Below are positions 7,619 to 19,009 of a stretch of 40,471 bases of DNA, piece by piece (position 1 is the first letter of the stretch; each line of letters begins with the position of its first letter). Under the pieces are notes generated by a model. The model was not told the DNA's origin and did no database searches. It was given only the letters and a program-made list of their open reading frames with translations. The DNA is taken from NCBI GenBank assembly GCA_030688735.1, contig JAUYJC010000632.1, forward strand, positions 1 to 40,471, read 5' to 3'. The translations under genes and the position numbers were made by a program. Source of the DNA: Deltaproteobacteria bacterium. GTDB lineage: Bacteria > Desulfobacterota > Binatia > UBA9968.

Positions 7619-7729
7619 GGGAAAAATGGTGGCGGTGGACAGATTTGAACTGTCGACTCCGCGGATATGAGCCGCGTGCTCTGACCAACTGAGCTACACC
7701 GCCACTTGGGGTATTAAAGTATGATGGCT
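7619..7729. repeat. 111-bp direct repeat with tRNA-Met, copy 2
   Basis: This is the partner of 6524-6634, offset by 1095 bp. Upstream of this copy (in transcription sense) a TTGATC lies 17 bp from TACTTT. The matching place at copy 1 lies outside the repeat and lacks a comparable -35. Confidence 0.95.
7627..7703 (-). tRNA. tRNA-Met (CAT), copy 2
   Basis: It is identical in all 77 positions to the gene at 6532-6608, including the encoded CCA. It lies 37 bp past the stop codon of the phosphatase gene and in the same direction. A TTGATC N17 TACTTT promoter-like pair precedes it. Confidence 0.93.
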
Positions 7730-7740
7730 TTTCGAAAAGA

Positions 7741-8472
7741 TCAAGGTCGCGCGGGAAACGTATCCGCATTCCATTTATCGGCGATCGGGACTCGGTGCAC
7801 TTTTTTCTTGCCGCGGCTGATCTGATAGAGGATTTTTTCCTCTGTTTCGAGACAGCTTAGCTTATTACCGTATACGAGACCGGTATCCAGGCCGACCTTG
7901 TACGGCATATGAAAGTAAACTTCCTTATGCGGGGTGTGGCCGAAGAGCACAGTGTAGAGCAGCGAATGCGGGTTGTATATAAACTGGTCGCGAATCCAAA
8001 GGACTTCCGTCGCCGTCTGTTCCTCCAACGTTTTGAGCGGGTCAATTCCGGCGTGCACGCATAAGATATCGCCCATGATGTAATAATCGATAAGACCTTG
8101 ATAGAATTCCAGATGCGCCGGCGGAATCGCGGCCAGCGCGTCTTGCGCGGTCAGATGGCTCGAAATCAGGCCGTAACTGGCCAGGGTTTCCTTGCCGCCA
8201 TTGTAAAAGAACATGTCTCCATATCCTCCCGGCAGGCCGAGGTAGGACAAAAGCATATCCTCGTGGTTGCCCTTCAAGAAGACGAGATCGAGGGCCAGCC
8301 CATATTTCTTGAGGTCCAATAGGTAGGAGACGACCCCATTGGAGTTCGGCCCGCGATCGATATAATCGCCCAGAAAAACCAAACGATCCCCGACTTCCAG
8401 CGGAAGCCCCTCGATCAAGTAACGCAGTTCGTCAAGGCAGCCGTGGATATCTCCGATCACGTAACAACGCAT
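7741..8472 (-). CDS. PPP-family metallophosphoesterase
   Basis: This 243-residue protein belongs to the Ser/Thr phosphatase / diadenosine tetraphosphatase superfamily. The three metal-binding motifs are intact: GDIHG at 7-11, GDYIDRG at 35-41 and GNHED at 68-72, with GHTPH nearer the C-terminus. It hydrolyses phosphomonoesters or Ap4A-type dinucleotides at a two-metal centre in the cytoplasm; the sequence does not decide between these. I set the start at MRCYVIGDIHG because the motif normally lies within the first ten residues; an upstream in-frame start at 8523 would add 17 residues unlike the family. The tRNA-Met gene follows 37 bp downstream. Confidence 0.88.
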   Translation of the reverse strand: MRCYVIGDIHGCLDELRYLIEGLPLEVGDRLVFLGDYIDRGPNSNGVVSYLLDLKKYGLALDLVFLKGNHEDMLLSYLGLPGGYGDMFFYNGGKETLASYGLISSHLTAQDALAAIPPAHLEFYQGLIDYYIMGDILCVHAGIDPLKTLEEQTATEVLWIRDQFIYNPHSLLYTVLFGHTPHKEVYFHMPYKVGLDTGLVYGNKLSCLETEEKILYQISRGKKKVHRVPIADKWNADTFPARP

Positions 8473-8590
8473 AGGATGAATTAATCCTAAGCTAGCTGCG
8501 CCGCGAGCGCAATAACTCGGCACTTTTGAGCGGGCGCGGGGAAACTGCTAAGGTACAATACTTCGGGGAAAATCGCCCAACCGGAATTTA

Positions 8591-10507
<1,917 letters not shown>

Positions 10508-10525
10508 ACGCCGAAGGAGGAAGTG

Positions 10526-11452
10526 ATGAAATTACGCATTGCCGCAGTCGATCTCGTCAGCAACACCTGTTTCCCGGCGCTCGCCGCCGACGAACTGGGT
10601 TATTTCAAAGCGGAGGGGCTGGAGGCCCGGATCGAGCTCGTTGCTGCGCTCGGCGCGACCCGGGCGCTGCGCGACGGCAGCGCCGACGCCATGATCGCGG
10701 GCTCGGTGCATGATGTTCTGACCGAGTTTCCCGACTGGAAGGGCGTGAAGGTCGTCGTCGCGCTGTCTCAGGGCACACCGTGGCTCCTGGTCGTGCGCGC
10801 CGACCTTGACTGCAATCGGGGCGATATCCACGCCTTGAAGGGACTTAAACTCACCGCGGCCGCGGGACCGGATTTAGCGTTTAAACAGATGCTCATCGGC
10901 GCCGGGATCGATCCCGCCAAGGATTTACGAATCGTCGAATTGCCCGGCGCCAAAGCCCGCGATGTATCCTTCGGTGTATTCGCGGCGCGTGCCCTCGAAG
11001 TGGGACAAATCGACGGCTTTTGGGCCAACGCCATGGGCGCCGAAACCGCGGTCAGCCGAGGTAGCGGGAAAATTCTCATCGACGTGCGCAGGGGCGACGA
11101 TCCTGCGCAGGTGCGCCATTTCACTTTTGCCGGAATGGTAACGACCGATCCGTTCATTGAACGGGAGCCGGAAACGATTGCCGCCGCCGTACGCGCCATT
11201 GTCAAAGCGCAAAAGGCACTACGCGCCGACCCTAAATTAGCCGCTGAGGTTGGACGGCGAAAATTCCCCGAGGATGCGGCGGCGTTGATCGCGCGCGTCG
11301 TCGAGCGCGACGCGCCGTTTTACGATCCGGTCATATCCGAGGAAGCGGTCGGAAATCTCAACCGCTTCGCTCAAACCGTCGGCCACCTTTCGGGCCCGGT
11401 CTCTTACGAACGAGTGGTCGCCGTGGGCTTCCGCCACCTGTGGCACCTTTGA
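10526..11452 (+). CDS. NMT1/THI5-like substrate-binding protein
   Basis: This 308-residue protein follows a strong AAGGAGG at 10514-10520. It has the periplasmic-binding-protein type II fold of the NMT1/SsuA/ThiY group: NTCFPALAADELGYFKAEGL near residues 13-32 is the hallmark first helix, then GATRALRDGSADAMI and LSQGTPWLLVVRADL. ABC importers use such proteins for sulfonates, pyrimidine precursors or similar small compounds. Two oddities: no signal peptide or lipobox is present, and no permease or ATPase gene is adjacent. It may be a cytoplasmic ligand sensor or enzyme-like relative rather than a transport component. A GTG lies one codon upstream of the chosen ATG. Confidence 0.8.
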   Translation: MKLRIAAVDLVSNTCFPALAADELGYFKAEGLEARIELVAALGATRALRDGSADAMIAGSVHDVLTEFPDWKGVKVVVALSQGTPWLLVVRADLDCNRGDIHALKGLKLTAAAGPDLAFKQMLIGAGIDPAKDLRIVELPGAKARDVSFGVFAARALEVGQIDGFWANAMGAETAVSRGSGKILIDVRRGDDPAQVRHFTFAGMVTTDPFIEREPETIAAAVRAIVKAQKALRADPKLAAEVGRRKFPEDAAALIARVVERDAPFYDPVISEEAVGNLNRFAQTVGHLSGPVSYERVVAVGFRHLWHL

Positions 11453-11486
11453 GTCCGTGGAATGATTCGATCGATAGATTACGCGC

Positions 11487-11723
11487 ATGACATCCTGTAA
11501 TCACAGCGCCTTGGAGTTGTTGCCGGAAAGAAAAAAAACCCTGCGCTGCCGGAATTGTCACCTGACCATCGCCGCGGAGGAAATCGGCGATGGCTTTTGT
11601 CCCGAGTGTTTCGCCAACTCGGGAAGCAAGCGTTACGACTTTGAGGAAATGGCAGTGGTCGGGAGCGGCATTGTTCGTTACCGGTGCGAGCAATGCGGAG
11701 CCATCGTCAAGAGCCGCGAGTGA
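11487..11723 (+). CDS. small zinc-ribbon protein
   Basis: This 78-residue protein has Cys pairs CRNC (21/24), CPEC (38/41) and CEQC (67/70) plus a lone Cys4 and His6, enough for one or two zinc ribbons. No enzyme domain or membrane segment is present. The spacing resembles zinc-ribbon regulatory or RNA-binding proteins, but I cannot name a partner. It lies 34 bp after the binding-protein gene on the same strand with no clear ribosome-binding site. Confidence 0.75.
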   Translation: MTSCNHSALELLPERKKTLRCRNCHLTIAAEEIGDGFCPECFANSGSKRYDFEEMAVVGSGIVRYRCEQCGAIVKSRE

Positions 11724-11841
11724 CAAAAGAAATGGGCTTGCCATTTTACCCTTGCCGGGGGGTGTCAAGTGAGTTAGTTTAGGGCCAGCTCGGTTCCGTG
11801 AACAGCGCCGCGATTTTTTTAACCCCGAAAGGAGACGAACC

Positions 11842-12699
11842 ATGCTTGAGGAACGTCAGATCAAAGAAAATTTAAGTTGGCCAGAAGGGCGGCGCATCGC
11901 CGTCATGTTGAGCTTCGACTTTCAGGGCGGCGAGGATTTGCGGCCGAACAAAAACGGCATCATGAACCATGAGGAGTGGACCCAGGCGGAGTATGGGCCG
12001 CGCACCGGGGTGTGGCGCATTCTCAGAATTCTCGACGAGTGCGGGGTGAAGGCGACCTTTCTTACCTGCGGCGGCATCGCCGAGCGCTATCCCGACCAGG
12101 TCAAGGCGATCGTGCAGCATGGGCATGAAGTGGCCGGCCATGGCTACCACCATGAAGTGGCGCGCGACTTGACCAAAGAGCAAGAAAGGGAAGTCATCGA
12201 AAAAACCACCGCGATGATCGAAAAGCGCGCCGGCAAGCGCCCGGTGGGGTGGCGCTCCTGCACCCAGAGTCCCAACAGCATCGAACTGCTGATGGAGAAC
12301 GGCTACCTGTGGAACAGCAATTCGTTTTCCTACGACCTGCCGTTCCTGTGGGACGATGAGAAACGGACGTTGGTGGAACTGCCGCGCCAGCCCTTCGGCG
12401 ACGGCCGCGGGTACGGACACCGCGATACCGGCAATCCCAATGACGTGTTGGTGATCTGGAAAGGGATGTTCGACGATTTTTACGAGGAATCGAAGTTCGG
12501 TCCGGCGTTTTGTCCTTTTCAGTTCCATCCTTATATCTCCAGCCGGCCCGGCAGAGCGCGGGCGCTGAAGGAGATTATTCAGTATATGAAGAAGCACGAG
12601 GGCGTCTGGTTCGCCAAGGGGAGCGAAGTCGCGGAACTCGCGCTCAAACTCGGCAACCCGTCGAAGAAGGCGGTGCTGAAGGAAGCGGTGGGTTCCTAG
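11842..12699 (+). CDS. polysaccharide deacetylase, PuuE-like
   Basis: The 285-residue protein has the NodB-type (beta/alpha) fold of carbohydrate esterase family 4 in its cytoplasmic branch. The metal-binding Asp is in LSFDFQGGEDL (about 24-34); the His pair is in HGHEVAGHGYHHE (about 93-105); WRSCTQSPNSIELL is the third motif; PFQFHPYISSRPGRA near the end carries the final His. Members of this branch include PuuE allantoinase and cyclic imide hydrolases, so a ring-opening amidohydrolase role is as likely as true polysaccharide deacetylation. No signal peptide. GAAAGGAG lies 8 nt ahead of the ATG. A strong terminator follows at 12731-12765. Confidence 0.85.
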   Translation: MLEERQIKENLSWPEGRRIAVMLSFDFQGGEDLRPNKNGIMNHEEWTQAEYGPRTGVWRILRILDECGVKATFLTCGGIAERYPDQVKAIVQHGHEVAGHGYHHEVARDLTKEQEREVIEKTTAMIEKRAGKRPVGWRSCTQSPNSIELLMENGYLWNSNSFSYDLPFLWDDEKRTLVELPRQPFGDGRGYGHRDTGNPNDVLVIWKGMFDDFYEESKFGPAFCPFQFHPYISSRPGRARALKEIIQYMKKHEGVWFAKGSEVAELALKLGNPSKKAVLKEAVGS

Positions 12700-12730
12700 C
12701 TGCGGCAACGATTACGATTGAGACGAGAGG

Positions 12731-12765
12731 AAAGAGGCCCGGCGTTTTCACGTCCGGGCCTCTTT
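12731..12765 (+). terminator. Rho-independent terminator
   Basis: A perfect 12-bp stem, AAAGAGGCCCGG (12731-12742) with its complement at 12754-12765, encloses an 11-nt loop and is followed by a short T-rich tail. It closes the deacetylase transcript 31 bp past the stop. Confidence 0.88.
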
Positions 12766-12864
12766 CGATTTGATCGGCCGAACTCCGGTTGCTCCGATAA
12801 ATCGCCAGGCTCAGGCTGCTCCTTTGACGCGAAGTTCGAATTTAAGACATTGACTTAAGTCGCC

Positions 12865-13293
12865 ATGCAGCAAGTCGCACAGGTGATCCTCTTTGACCGA
12901 GACAGTCGGCTGCTGATCTATCTGCGCGATAACAAGCCCGGCATTCCTTTTCCCAATCGCTGGGGTTTCTTCGGCGGCCATCTGGAAATCGGCGAAACAC
13001 CGGATCAAGCTCTGGTTCGCGAGGTGGAAGAAGAATTGGGTCTGGCGCTCAGCACGTGGGAATTCTTTCGCACCTACGTGTGCACCGAAGGCGATGCCTA
13101 CCCGAACGTCAAGTATATTTATTGGTCGCGCATTGACCAGGTGGCGGATGAATTGACGCTGAGGGAGGGCCAGATGTTAAAGAGCATCGAGCTCGGGGAA
13201 CGATCGCAGTTCCAGTTTGCCAACATCCTCGGCGGAATCTTGGAGGATTTCATCGCCAGCGGGTTATGGCCACGGTCTGTGGATAACTCATGA
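12865..13293 (+). CDS. Nudix hydrolase
   Basis: This 142-residue protein has a complete Nudix box, GGHLEIGETPDQALVREV plus EEELGL, at about 37-60, matching GX5EX7REUXEEXGU. The family cleaves nucleoside diphosphates linked to another group, using Mg2+ held by the box glutamates. The WGFFGGHLE lead-in resembles GDP-mannose mannosylhydrolase or MutT-like members, but the substrate cannot be assigned. It is a soluble cytoplasmic protein. It is followed after 62 bp by dnaE in the same direction. Confidence 0.88.
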   Translation: MQQVAQVILFDRDSRLLIYLRDNKPGIPFPNRWGFFGGHLEIGETPDQALVREVEEELGLALSTWEFFRTYVCTEGDAYPNVKYIYWSRIDQVADELTLREGQMLKSIELGERSQFQFANILGGILEDFIASGLWPRSVDNS

Positions 13294-13355
13294 GCGAAAC
13301 ATCGGAAAAGAGAATTGAGGGAGAGCAGTCTTTGTGCTAATGAATAAATAGCTCC

Positions 13356-16300
13356 ATGGAACATTCCCGTTTCGTTCATCTCCACTGTCATACCGAATAC
13401 AGCCTGCTCGACGGCGCCAATAAAGTCGATAAGCTCCTCCAGCGCATCAAGGCGCTCAAGCAGCCGGCGGTGGCCATGACCGATCATGGCAACATGTTCG
13501 GCGCCATCGAATTCTACCGCGAAGCGATGAGCCACGGCATCAAGCCGATCATCGGCTGCGAGATTTACGTCGCGCCGAGTAGCCGGTTAGAGAGAAAAGG
13601 CGTCGACAAGGGTCGCAAGGAGTACAACAATCATCTGATTCTTCTGGCCATGAACCAGGAGGGCTACCGTAATCTCTGCAAGCTCGTCTCCCGCGGCTAC
13701 ATGGAAGGCTTCTACTACAAGCCGCGAGTGGACAAAGAGCTGCTGAGAGAATTCAACGGCGGGCTAATCGCGATGAGCGCCTGCCTGCAAGGCGAGGTCT
13801 CGCAAGCTCTGTGCGCGGGCAACGTCGAAAAGGCCAAGGCAGCCGCGGAAACCTACGCGTCAATTTTCAGCGACCGATACTACATCGAGATTCAGGACAA
13901 CAAACTGCCGGAGCAAGAGAGGGTCAACCCGCTGCTGGTCGAGCTGGCCAAGGATTTGTCGCTTCCGGTGGTCGCCACCAACGACTGTCACTATGGCGAG
14001 CGCGATGATTATCACGCGCATGATCTGTTGCTCTGCGTGCAGACCGGGAAAACGGTCAATGAAGAGAACCGCCTCAAGATGGAGACCGACGAGCTGTTCC
14101 TCAAATCCGCCGAGGAGATGAACGCAGGCTTTGCGTACTGCCCGCAGGCGGTGGAAAGGACCCTCGAGGTCGCCGACCGCTGCAACGTCGAGATCGAGTT
14201 CGGCAAATATCATTTCCCGGCGTTCACCCCGCCCAAGAAAATAACTCTCGACGATTACCTCGACGAGCTGGCGCACCAAGGCTTGGAAGATCGGCTCCAG
14301 GGCGTGACCGATCCGGAGACGCGAAAGGCTTACCTCGAACGGCTCGAATACGAGCTGGACGTCATCAAGCGCATGCAGTTTCCCGGATACTTTCTGGTGG
14401 TCGCGGATTTTATCAATTTCGCCAAGCGCAGCGGCATTCCGGTAGGTCCGGGCCGGGGATCATCGGCCGGAAGCCTGGTCGCCTATGCGCTCAATATCAC
14501 CGACCTCGATCCGATTCGCCATGTGCTTCTGTTCGAACGTTTTCTCAATCCCGAGCGGCGTTCGATGCCGGATATCGACGTCGATTTTTGCATTCGCGGC
14601 CGGGCCCAGGTCATTCAATACGTCAAGGACAAATACGGCGCCGACCGCGTCGCCCAGATCGCTACGTTCGGAACCCTCAAAGCCAAGGCCGCCATCAAGG
14701 ACGTCGGGCGCGCTCTGGGTTTTTCCTTTGCCGAAACCGATGCCATCGCCAAGCTTATCCCCGCGCCCAAACAGGGCTTCGATCATACGTTGACCGAATC
14801 GATCAAGATGGAGCCGCGGCTCCAGGAGTTGATCAAAGGCGATGCGCGGATCAAGAATCTCATCGATCATGCCCTGCGCCTCGAAGGCTTGGTGCGCCAT
14901 GCCTCCACCCACGCGGCGGGCGTGGTGCTGTCGAATTTGCCGTTGGTGGATCATCTGCCGCTGTTCGTCGATAAGGAAGGGGGCATCGTCACCCAGTTCG
15001 ACATGGGCAGCGTGGAGAAGATCGGCCTGGTGAAATTCGATTTTCTCGGGCTCAAGACTCTGTCGCTGATCCACGATTGCTTGGGCCTGATCGAGATTAC
15101 GAGCGGCGAAAAGATCGATTTGAACCGCCTGACCCTGGACGACAAGAAGACCTATCGGCTGCTCTGCGACGGCAACACCACGGGAGTGTTCCAACTGGAA
15201 AGCACGGGTATCCGCGAGATGACCGTGAAAATTCGCCCCAACTGCTTTGAAGATCTGGTGGCGATCCTGGCGCTGTACCGGCCGGGGCCGCTCGACAGCG
15301 GCATGGCCGAGGAGTACATCAAGCGCAAGAACGGCAAAGAAAAGACTAAATACCTTCATCCTCTGCTGGAAACGATCCTCAAAGATACCCAGGGCGTGAT
15401 CGTTTACCAGGAGCAGGTCATGCAGATCGCCCAGGTGCTCGGCGGCTACAGCATGGGCGACGCGGATATTCTGCGGCGCGCCATGGGCAAAAAAGATCCC
15501 GAAGAGATGGCGGCGCAGCGCGAGCGCTTCGTCGAGGGCGCCAAGAAAAAGAAAATCGACGACAAGAGAGCAACCGAGATCTTCGACCAGATGGAGACCT
15601 TCGCGCGCTACGGATTCAACAAGTCCCACTCCGCGGCCTACGCCTTGGTCTCCTATCAAACCGCTTACCTCAAGGCTCATTACCCCGTGGAGTTCATGTC
15701 GGCGCTGATGACCTGGGAAATGGGCGACACGGACAAGGTGATCAAGAATCTCGCCGAGTGCCGCGGCAAAAAGATCGAAGTGCTCGCTCCCGATATCAAC
15801 GAGAGCCTGTCGGATTTTACTCCGGTGGGCGACAAGATTCGCTTCGGCTTGGCGGCGGTCAAGAACGTCGGCGAGAAAGCCGTCGAAGTAATCTTGCAAA
15901 GCCGCCAGAAAGACGCCGCGTTCGAGTCGTTATTCGATTTCTGCCGGCGGGTCGATTTGACCGCGGTGAACCGGCGCGTGATCGAGAGCTTGATCAAGTG
16001 CGGCGCCTTCGATTTCACCGAGGTTCCCCGGGCGCGCATGCTCGCCGCCTTGGACGAAGCCATAAAGTCGGGCCAGGGGCACCAACGGGATCAGCAGAGC
16101 AACCAGATCGACATCTTCGCCATGCTCGGCGGTCCGGCCAAAGGAGGCAAGAAGCCGGGGGATGTTTACCCGCTGGTCGAAGCATGGTCGCAGTCCGAAT
16201 CGCTGGTTTTCGAAAAGGAAGCGTTGGGTTTTTACATTACGGGCCACCCCCTGGACAAGTACGACAGGATGATCAAACGAATCGCCAGCGGGACGATTTC

Positions 16301-16862
16301 GGCATTAAAAGAGAAAGCCGTTGCGGGCGAAGTCAAGTTGACCGGTATCGTCTCGGCTCTTCGACTTCGGAACACGAAAAAGGGCGAGCGTTACGGCAGC
16401 TTTAACCTGGAAGACAAAACGGGCTTCATCGAAGTGATCGCCTGGCCGGATGTCTACCGCAAGTGCGCGGAGCTGATCGGCGCGGATGATCCGATCTTCG
16501 TCAAGGGGCGAATGGAAGTCGGCGAGGAGCGTATCCAGGTCATCGCCAACGAGATCCGTCCGCTATCGGAGGTCGCCGCCAAGGCGCGGTCGAACGGCAA
16601 TGGCCATGAAAAGGCCAATGGGAACGACGATAGAGTGCACCTCTACGTTCGGGAATCGGAAGTATCGTCTGCTGAGCTGGTGCGGCTGCGCGATACGCTC
16701 CTCGACTTTCCCGGCCACAGCTCCGTCTTTCTTCATCTGCACTCCGAGGTGAACCAGGAGACGATCATCGAGCTGCCGGACCAGGTGCGGGTCGGGCTGA
16801 CACCCGAGCTTGAAGCGAGCGTGGAGCAGCTCTTCGGCGCGCGCGTCAGCTTCCACAGTTAG
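13356..16862 (+). CDS. dnaE: DNA polymerase III subunit alpha
   Basis: This 1168-residue replicative polymerase is normal in length for DnaE (E. coli 1160). The N-terminal PHP domain has [13 protein letters not shown] at about 8-20 and MTDHGNMFG at about 41-49. The palm carries the catalytic aspartates in MPDIDVDF (D406 and D408) and [10 protein letters not shown] (D562). Helix-hairpin-helix elements follow ([13 protein letters not shown]), then an OB fold ([20 protein letters not shown]) and a C-terminal tau-binding tail. It copies DNA within the Pol III holoenzyme. The stop is 5 nt ahead of the hflX start, so the two are cotranscribed. Everything needed for activity is visible. Confidence 0.98.
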   Translation: MEHSRFVHLHCHTEYSLLDGANKVDKLLQRIKALKQPAVAMTDHGNMFGAIEFYREAMSHGIKPIIGCEIYVAPSSRLERKGVDKGRKEYNNHLILLAMNQEGYRNLCKLVSRGYMEGFYYKPRVDKELLREFNGGLIAMSACLQGEVSQALCAGNVEKAKAAAETYASIFSDRYYIEIQDNKLPEQERVNPLLVELAKDLSLPVVATNDCHYGERDDYHAHDLLLCVQTGKTVNEENRLKMETDELFLKSAEEMNAGFAYCPQAVERTLEVADRCNVEIEFGKYHFPAFTPPKKITLDDYLDELAHQGLEDRLQGVTDPETRKAYLERLEYELDVIKRMQFPGYFLVVADFINFAKRSGIPVGPGRGSSAGSLVAYALNITDLDPIRHVLLFERFLNPERRSMPDIDVDFCIRGRAQVIQYVKDKYGADRVAQIATFGTLKAKAAIKDVGRALGFSFAETDAIAKLIPAPKQGFDHTLTESIKMEPRLQELIKGDARIKNLIDHALRLEGLVRHASTHAAGVVLSNLPLVDHLPLFVDKEGGIVTQFDMGSVEKIGLVKFDFLGLKTLSLIHDCLGLIEITSGEKIDLNRLTLDDKKTYRLLCDGNTTGVFQLESTGIREMTVKIRPNCFEDLVAILALYRPGPLDSGMAEEYIKRKNGKEKTKYLHPLLETILKDTQGVIVYQEQVMQIAQVLGGYSMGDADILRRAMGKKDPEEMAAQRERFVEGAKKKKIDDKRATEIFDQMETFARYGFNKSHSAAYALVSYQTAYLKAHYPVEFMSALMTWEMGDTDKVIKNLAECRGKKIEVLAPDINESLSDFTPVGDKIRFGLAAVKNVGEKAVEVILQSRQKDAAFESLFDFCRRVDLTAVNRRVIESLIKCGAFDFTEVPRARMLAALDEAIKSGQGHQRDQQSNQIDIFAMLGGPAKGGKKPGDVYPLVEAWSQSESLVFEKEALGFYITGHPLDKYDRMIKRIASGTISALKEKAVAGEVKLTGIVSALRLRNTKKGERYGSFNLEDKTGFIEVIAWPDVYRKCAELIGADDPIFVKGRMEVGEERIQVIANEIRPLSEVAAKARSNGNGHEKANGNDDRVHLYVRESEVSSAELVRLRDTLLDFPGHSSVFLHLHSEVNQETIIELPDQVRVGLTPELEASVEQLFGARVSFHS

Positions 16863-16867
16863 GACTC

Positions 16868-18181
16868 TTGAAACAAGCCAATTCCAATCGCCAGCATCTG
16901 AAGGAAAGCGCCATCCTGGTAGGGGTCGTGTTGCCGTCGCAAAACCATGACCTAACCTTGGAGTACAACCTCGAAGAGCTCGAACGTTTGGCCGAGACCG
17001 CCGGCGCCCGCGTGCTGCAAAAATATTCGCAACAGCTCAAGAGCATCACCCCGGCGACTTTGATCGGGCGGGGCAAGGTCGAGGAAATCGAAGCCGGAGT
17101 GCGCGAGCTTCATCCCGATCTGGTCATCGTCGACGAGGATTTGACCCCCGCCCAGCAGCGCAATTTGGAAACCGCGTTCAAGATTCGCGTGATCGATCGC
17201 AGTCAATTGATTCTCGATATCTTTGCGCGCCGGGCGCGCAGCAACGAAGGTAAACTGCAGGTCGAGCTGGCCCAACTCGAGTACCTGTTGCCTCGCTTGA
17301 CGCGCCAATGGACGCATCTTTCCCGCCTCGGCGGCGGCATCGGCACCCGCGGTCCCGGCGAGACCCAGTTGGAAGTGGACCGGCGCAGGATTCGCGAACG
17401 CATCGGCCACTTGAAAAAGCGGCTCAAAACCGTCGAGCGCACCCGCACGCTGCAGCGCAAGGAGCGCGATGAAGTTCCTTTCGCGACCGTCGCCTTGGTC
17501 GGATACACCAACGCGGGCAAGTCGACGTTGATGAACACGCTCACCCGGGCCGGAGTTTTCGTCGAAGACAAGTTGTTTGCGACGCTGGATCCGACGACGC
17601 GCGCCTTGCGCTTGCCCAACGGCGATAAAGTGATGCTGGTGGACACCGTCGGTTTCATCAATAAGATACCCCATTCGCTCATCGAAGCGTTCAAGAGCAC
17701 GTTGGAAGAGGTCAGCAACGCCGATCTGCTCTTGCATCTCGTCGATATGACGAATCCGCTCTTCGAGGAGCAAGTCCGGGTTATCGAGGAAGTCCTCAAG
17801 GAAATCGGCGCAGGCGAAATCCCGGTGGTTCTGGCGCCGAACAAGATCGACGCGGTTGCGACGGTGCCGGTGCAAAGGCTTAAGAATAGGGGAGTGGCGG
17901 GAGTCTGTCCGATCTCGGCGCTGAATCGAACCGGCATCGCCGAGCTGCTGGAAACGATCGGCGGCATTCTGGAGCAGGGGAAAGAGCGTATTCATGCCTG
18001 CTTCAGCGCGTCCCAGGGCGGATTGTTGTCGTTGTTACGCGAACGCGGACGGATCGTCGAAGAGGGCTATGACGGGGATCAAATTTACGTGACCGCCATC
18101 GTGACACCGAAATTGGCCGGGCAAATGCGCAAGCTGCTGGGCCCCGACCGGGATCGTGGCCCAGCGCCGGCACTGAACTAA
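16868..18181 (+). CDS. hflX: GTPase HflX
   Basis: The 437-residue protein starts at TTG with AGGA just ahead in the end of dnaE. It has the HflX N-terminal nucleotide-binding domain ([11 protein letters not shown]), the conserved linker with [15 protein letters not shown], and a TrmE-Era-EngA-type G domain: G1 GYTNAGKST at 212-220, G3 DTVGFI, G4 NKID. HflX binds 50S subunits, splits stalled 70S ribosomes after stress and, in some bacteria, helps 50S maturation. The last stop codon is one base from the pgsA ATG. Confidence 0.96.
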   Translation: MKQANSNRQHLKESAILVGVVLPSQNHDLTLEYNLEELERLAETAGARVLQKYSQQLKSITPATLIGRGKVEEIEAGVRELHPDLVIVDEDLTPAQQRNLETAFKIRVIDRSQLILDIFARRARSNEGKLQVELAQLEYLLPRLTRQWTHLSRLGGGIGTRGPGETQLEVDRRRIRERIGHLKKRLKTVERTRTLQRKERDEVPFATVALVGYTNAGKSTLMNTLTRAGVFVEDKLFATLDPTTRALRLPNGDKVMLVDTVGFINKIPHSLIEAFKSTLEEVSNADLLLHLVDMTNPLFEEQVRVIEEVLKEIGAGEIPVVLAPNKIDAVATVPVQRLKNRGVAGVCPISALNRTGIAELLETIGGILEQGKERIHACFSASQGGLLSLLRERGRIVEEGYDGDQIYVTAIVTPKLAGQMRKLLGPDRDRGPAPALN

Positions 18182-18182
18182 A

Positions 18183-18749
18183 ATGCTCAACTTACCTAAT
18201 TCCCTCACTCTGATCCGGATTCTGACGATCCCTTTTTTCCTCGTCTATCTGGCATACCACCGCTACAGCGAAGCTTTGATCGTTTTTATCATCGGCGGCG
18301 TGACCGATTTTTTGGACGGGCTTGCGGCGCGGTTGATGAATCAACAGACAGCATTGGGTGCCTATCTGGACCCGGTGGCGGATAAGTTGCTCGTTTTCAC
18401 CTCGTTCGTCATGCTCGGCTTGATCGATGGCATCCCCATGTGGCTCGCTGTCGTGGTGGTGAGCAGGGACGCACTAATCATTCTAGGGTACGCGGTCATC
18501 TATGTATTGGTTGAAGAGCGCATTCCGGCGAAGCCGAGCTACATCGGGAAATGCAGCACTTTTTTGCAACTGACAACATTGGGCGTTGCGCTGCTATTGC
18601 TGCACGATGCCCGCTTGCTCGACGCGTTGGTTTTGGACATTCTGGTGGCAGCGACGACAGTAGCCACGGTGGTGTCCGGTTTCCAATACGTCTACCGGGG
18701 CCTCATGTGGCTGCAAAGCCGGGCGCCCTCGATTACTCGTATAGGTTGA
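18183..18749 (+). CDS. pgsA: CDP-diacylglycerol--glycerol-3-phosphate phosphatidyltransferase
   Basis: This 188-residue integral membrane enzyme begins MLNLPNSLTLIRILTIPFFL, typical of PgsA. The CDP-alcohol phosphotransferase motif DG(x)2AR(x)8G(x)3D(x)3D is present as DFLDGLAARLMNQQTALGAY plus LDPVADK near residues 40-68. It makes phosphatidylglycerolphosphate, the first committed step to phosphatidylglycerol and cardiolipin. Four or more hydrophobic helices are evident. It starts one base after hflX. Its stop overlaps a TTGACA that may be the -35 of the downstream tRNA-Val promoter. Confidence 0.93.
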   Translation: MLNLPNSLTLIRILTIPFFLVYLAYHRYSEALIVFIIGGVTDFLDGLAARLMNQQTALGAYLDPVADKLLVFTSFVMLGLIDGIPMWLAVVVVSRDALIILGYAVIYVLVEERIPAKPSYIGKCSTFLQLTTLGVALLLLHDARLLDALVLDILVAATTVATVVSGFQYVYRGLMWLQSRAPSITRIG

Positions 18750-18777
18750 CATGGTGCGGAATAATTGGTAATAAAAT
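18746..18777 (+). promoter_or_regulatory. possible promoter for tRNA-Val/thrS
   Basis: A perfect TTGACA at 18746-18751 lies across the pgsA stop. The -10 is less clear: TAATAA at 17 bp (18769-18774) or TAAAAT (18772-18777) at 20 bp. It is the best candidate ahead of the tRNA and translation cluster. Confidence 0.4.
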
Positions 18778-18914
18778 CGATCTCTTGCACTATCCGAACC
18801 CAAGTGAATCGGCGCCGCTGCTTTACGGTAAAGCGATCTACAACCGCATTAAACGCATGAACGGTCGTGTCATCCGGCAAAAGACCTTTGACGGTCGATC
18901 CCGTCGAAGTTCGC

Positions 18915-18989
18915 AGGCACGTAGCTCAGTGGGAGAGCGCTTCCTTGACACGGAAGAGGTCGGCAGTTCAATCCTGCCCGTGCCTACCA
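18915..18989 (+). tRNA. tRNA-Val (GAC)
   Basis: The 75-nt cloverleaf is complete: acceptor AGGCACG/CGTGCCT, D stem GCTC/GAGC, anticodon stem CTTCC/GGAAG with loop TTGACAC, T stem GGCAG/CTGCC, discriminator A and encoded CCA. The anticodon GAC reads GUC and GUU valine codons. thrS begins only 20 bp past the CCA, so 3' processing of the tRNA probably forms the 5' end of the thrS message. Confidence 0.95.
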
Positions 18990-19009
18990 CTCTTTGATCG
19001 CTGGCCGGG

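Noticed and set aside
6524-7729. tRNA-Met repeats as attL/attR of an integrated island
   Set aside because: No integrase, only two small genes, and identity extends across both flanks of the tRNA instead of only its 3' end.
14460-15899. Long open frame on the minus strand of dnaE
   Set aside because: It is a shadow of GC-rich codons; the plus-strand dnaE with all catalytic motifs explains the region.
18990-19009. T-box or attenuator ahead of thrS
   Set aside because: The space between tRNA-Val and the ATG is only 20 nt.
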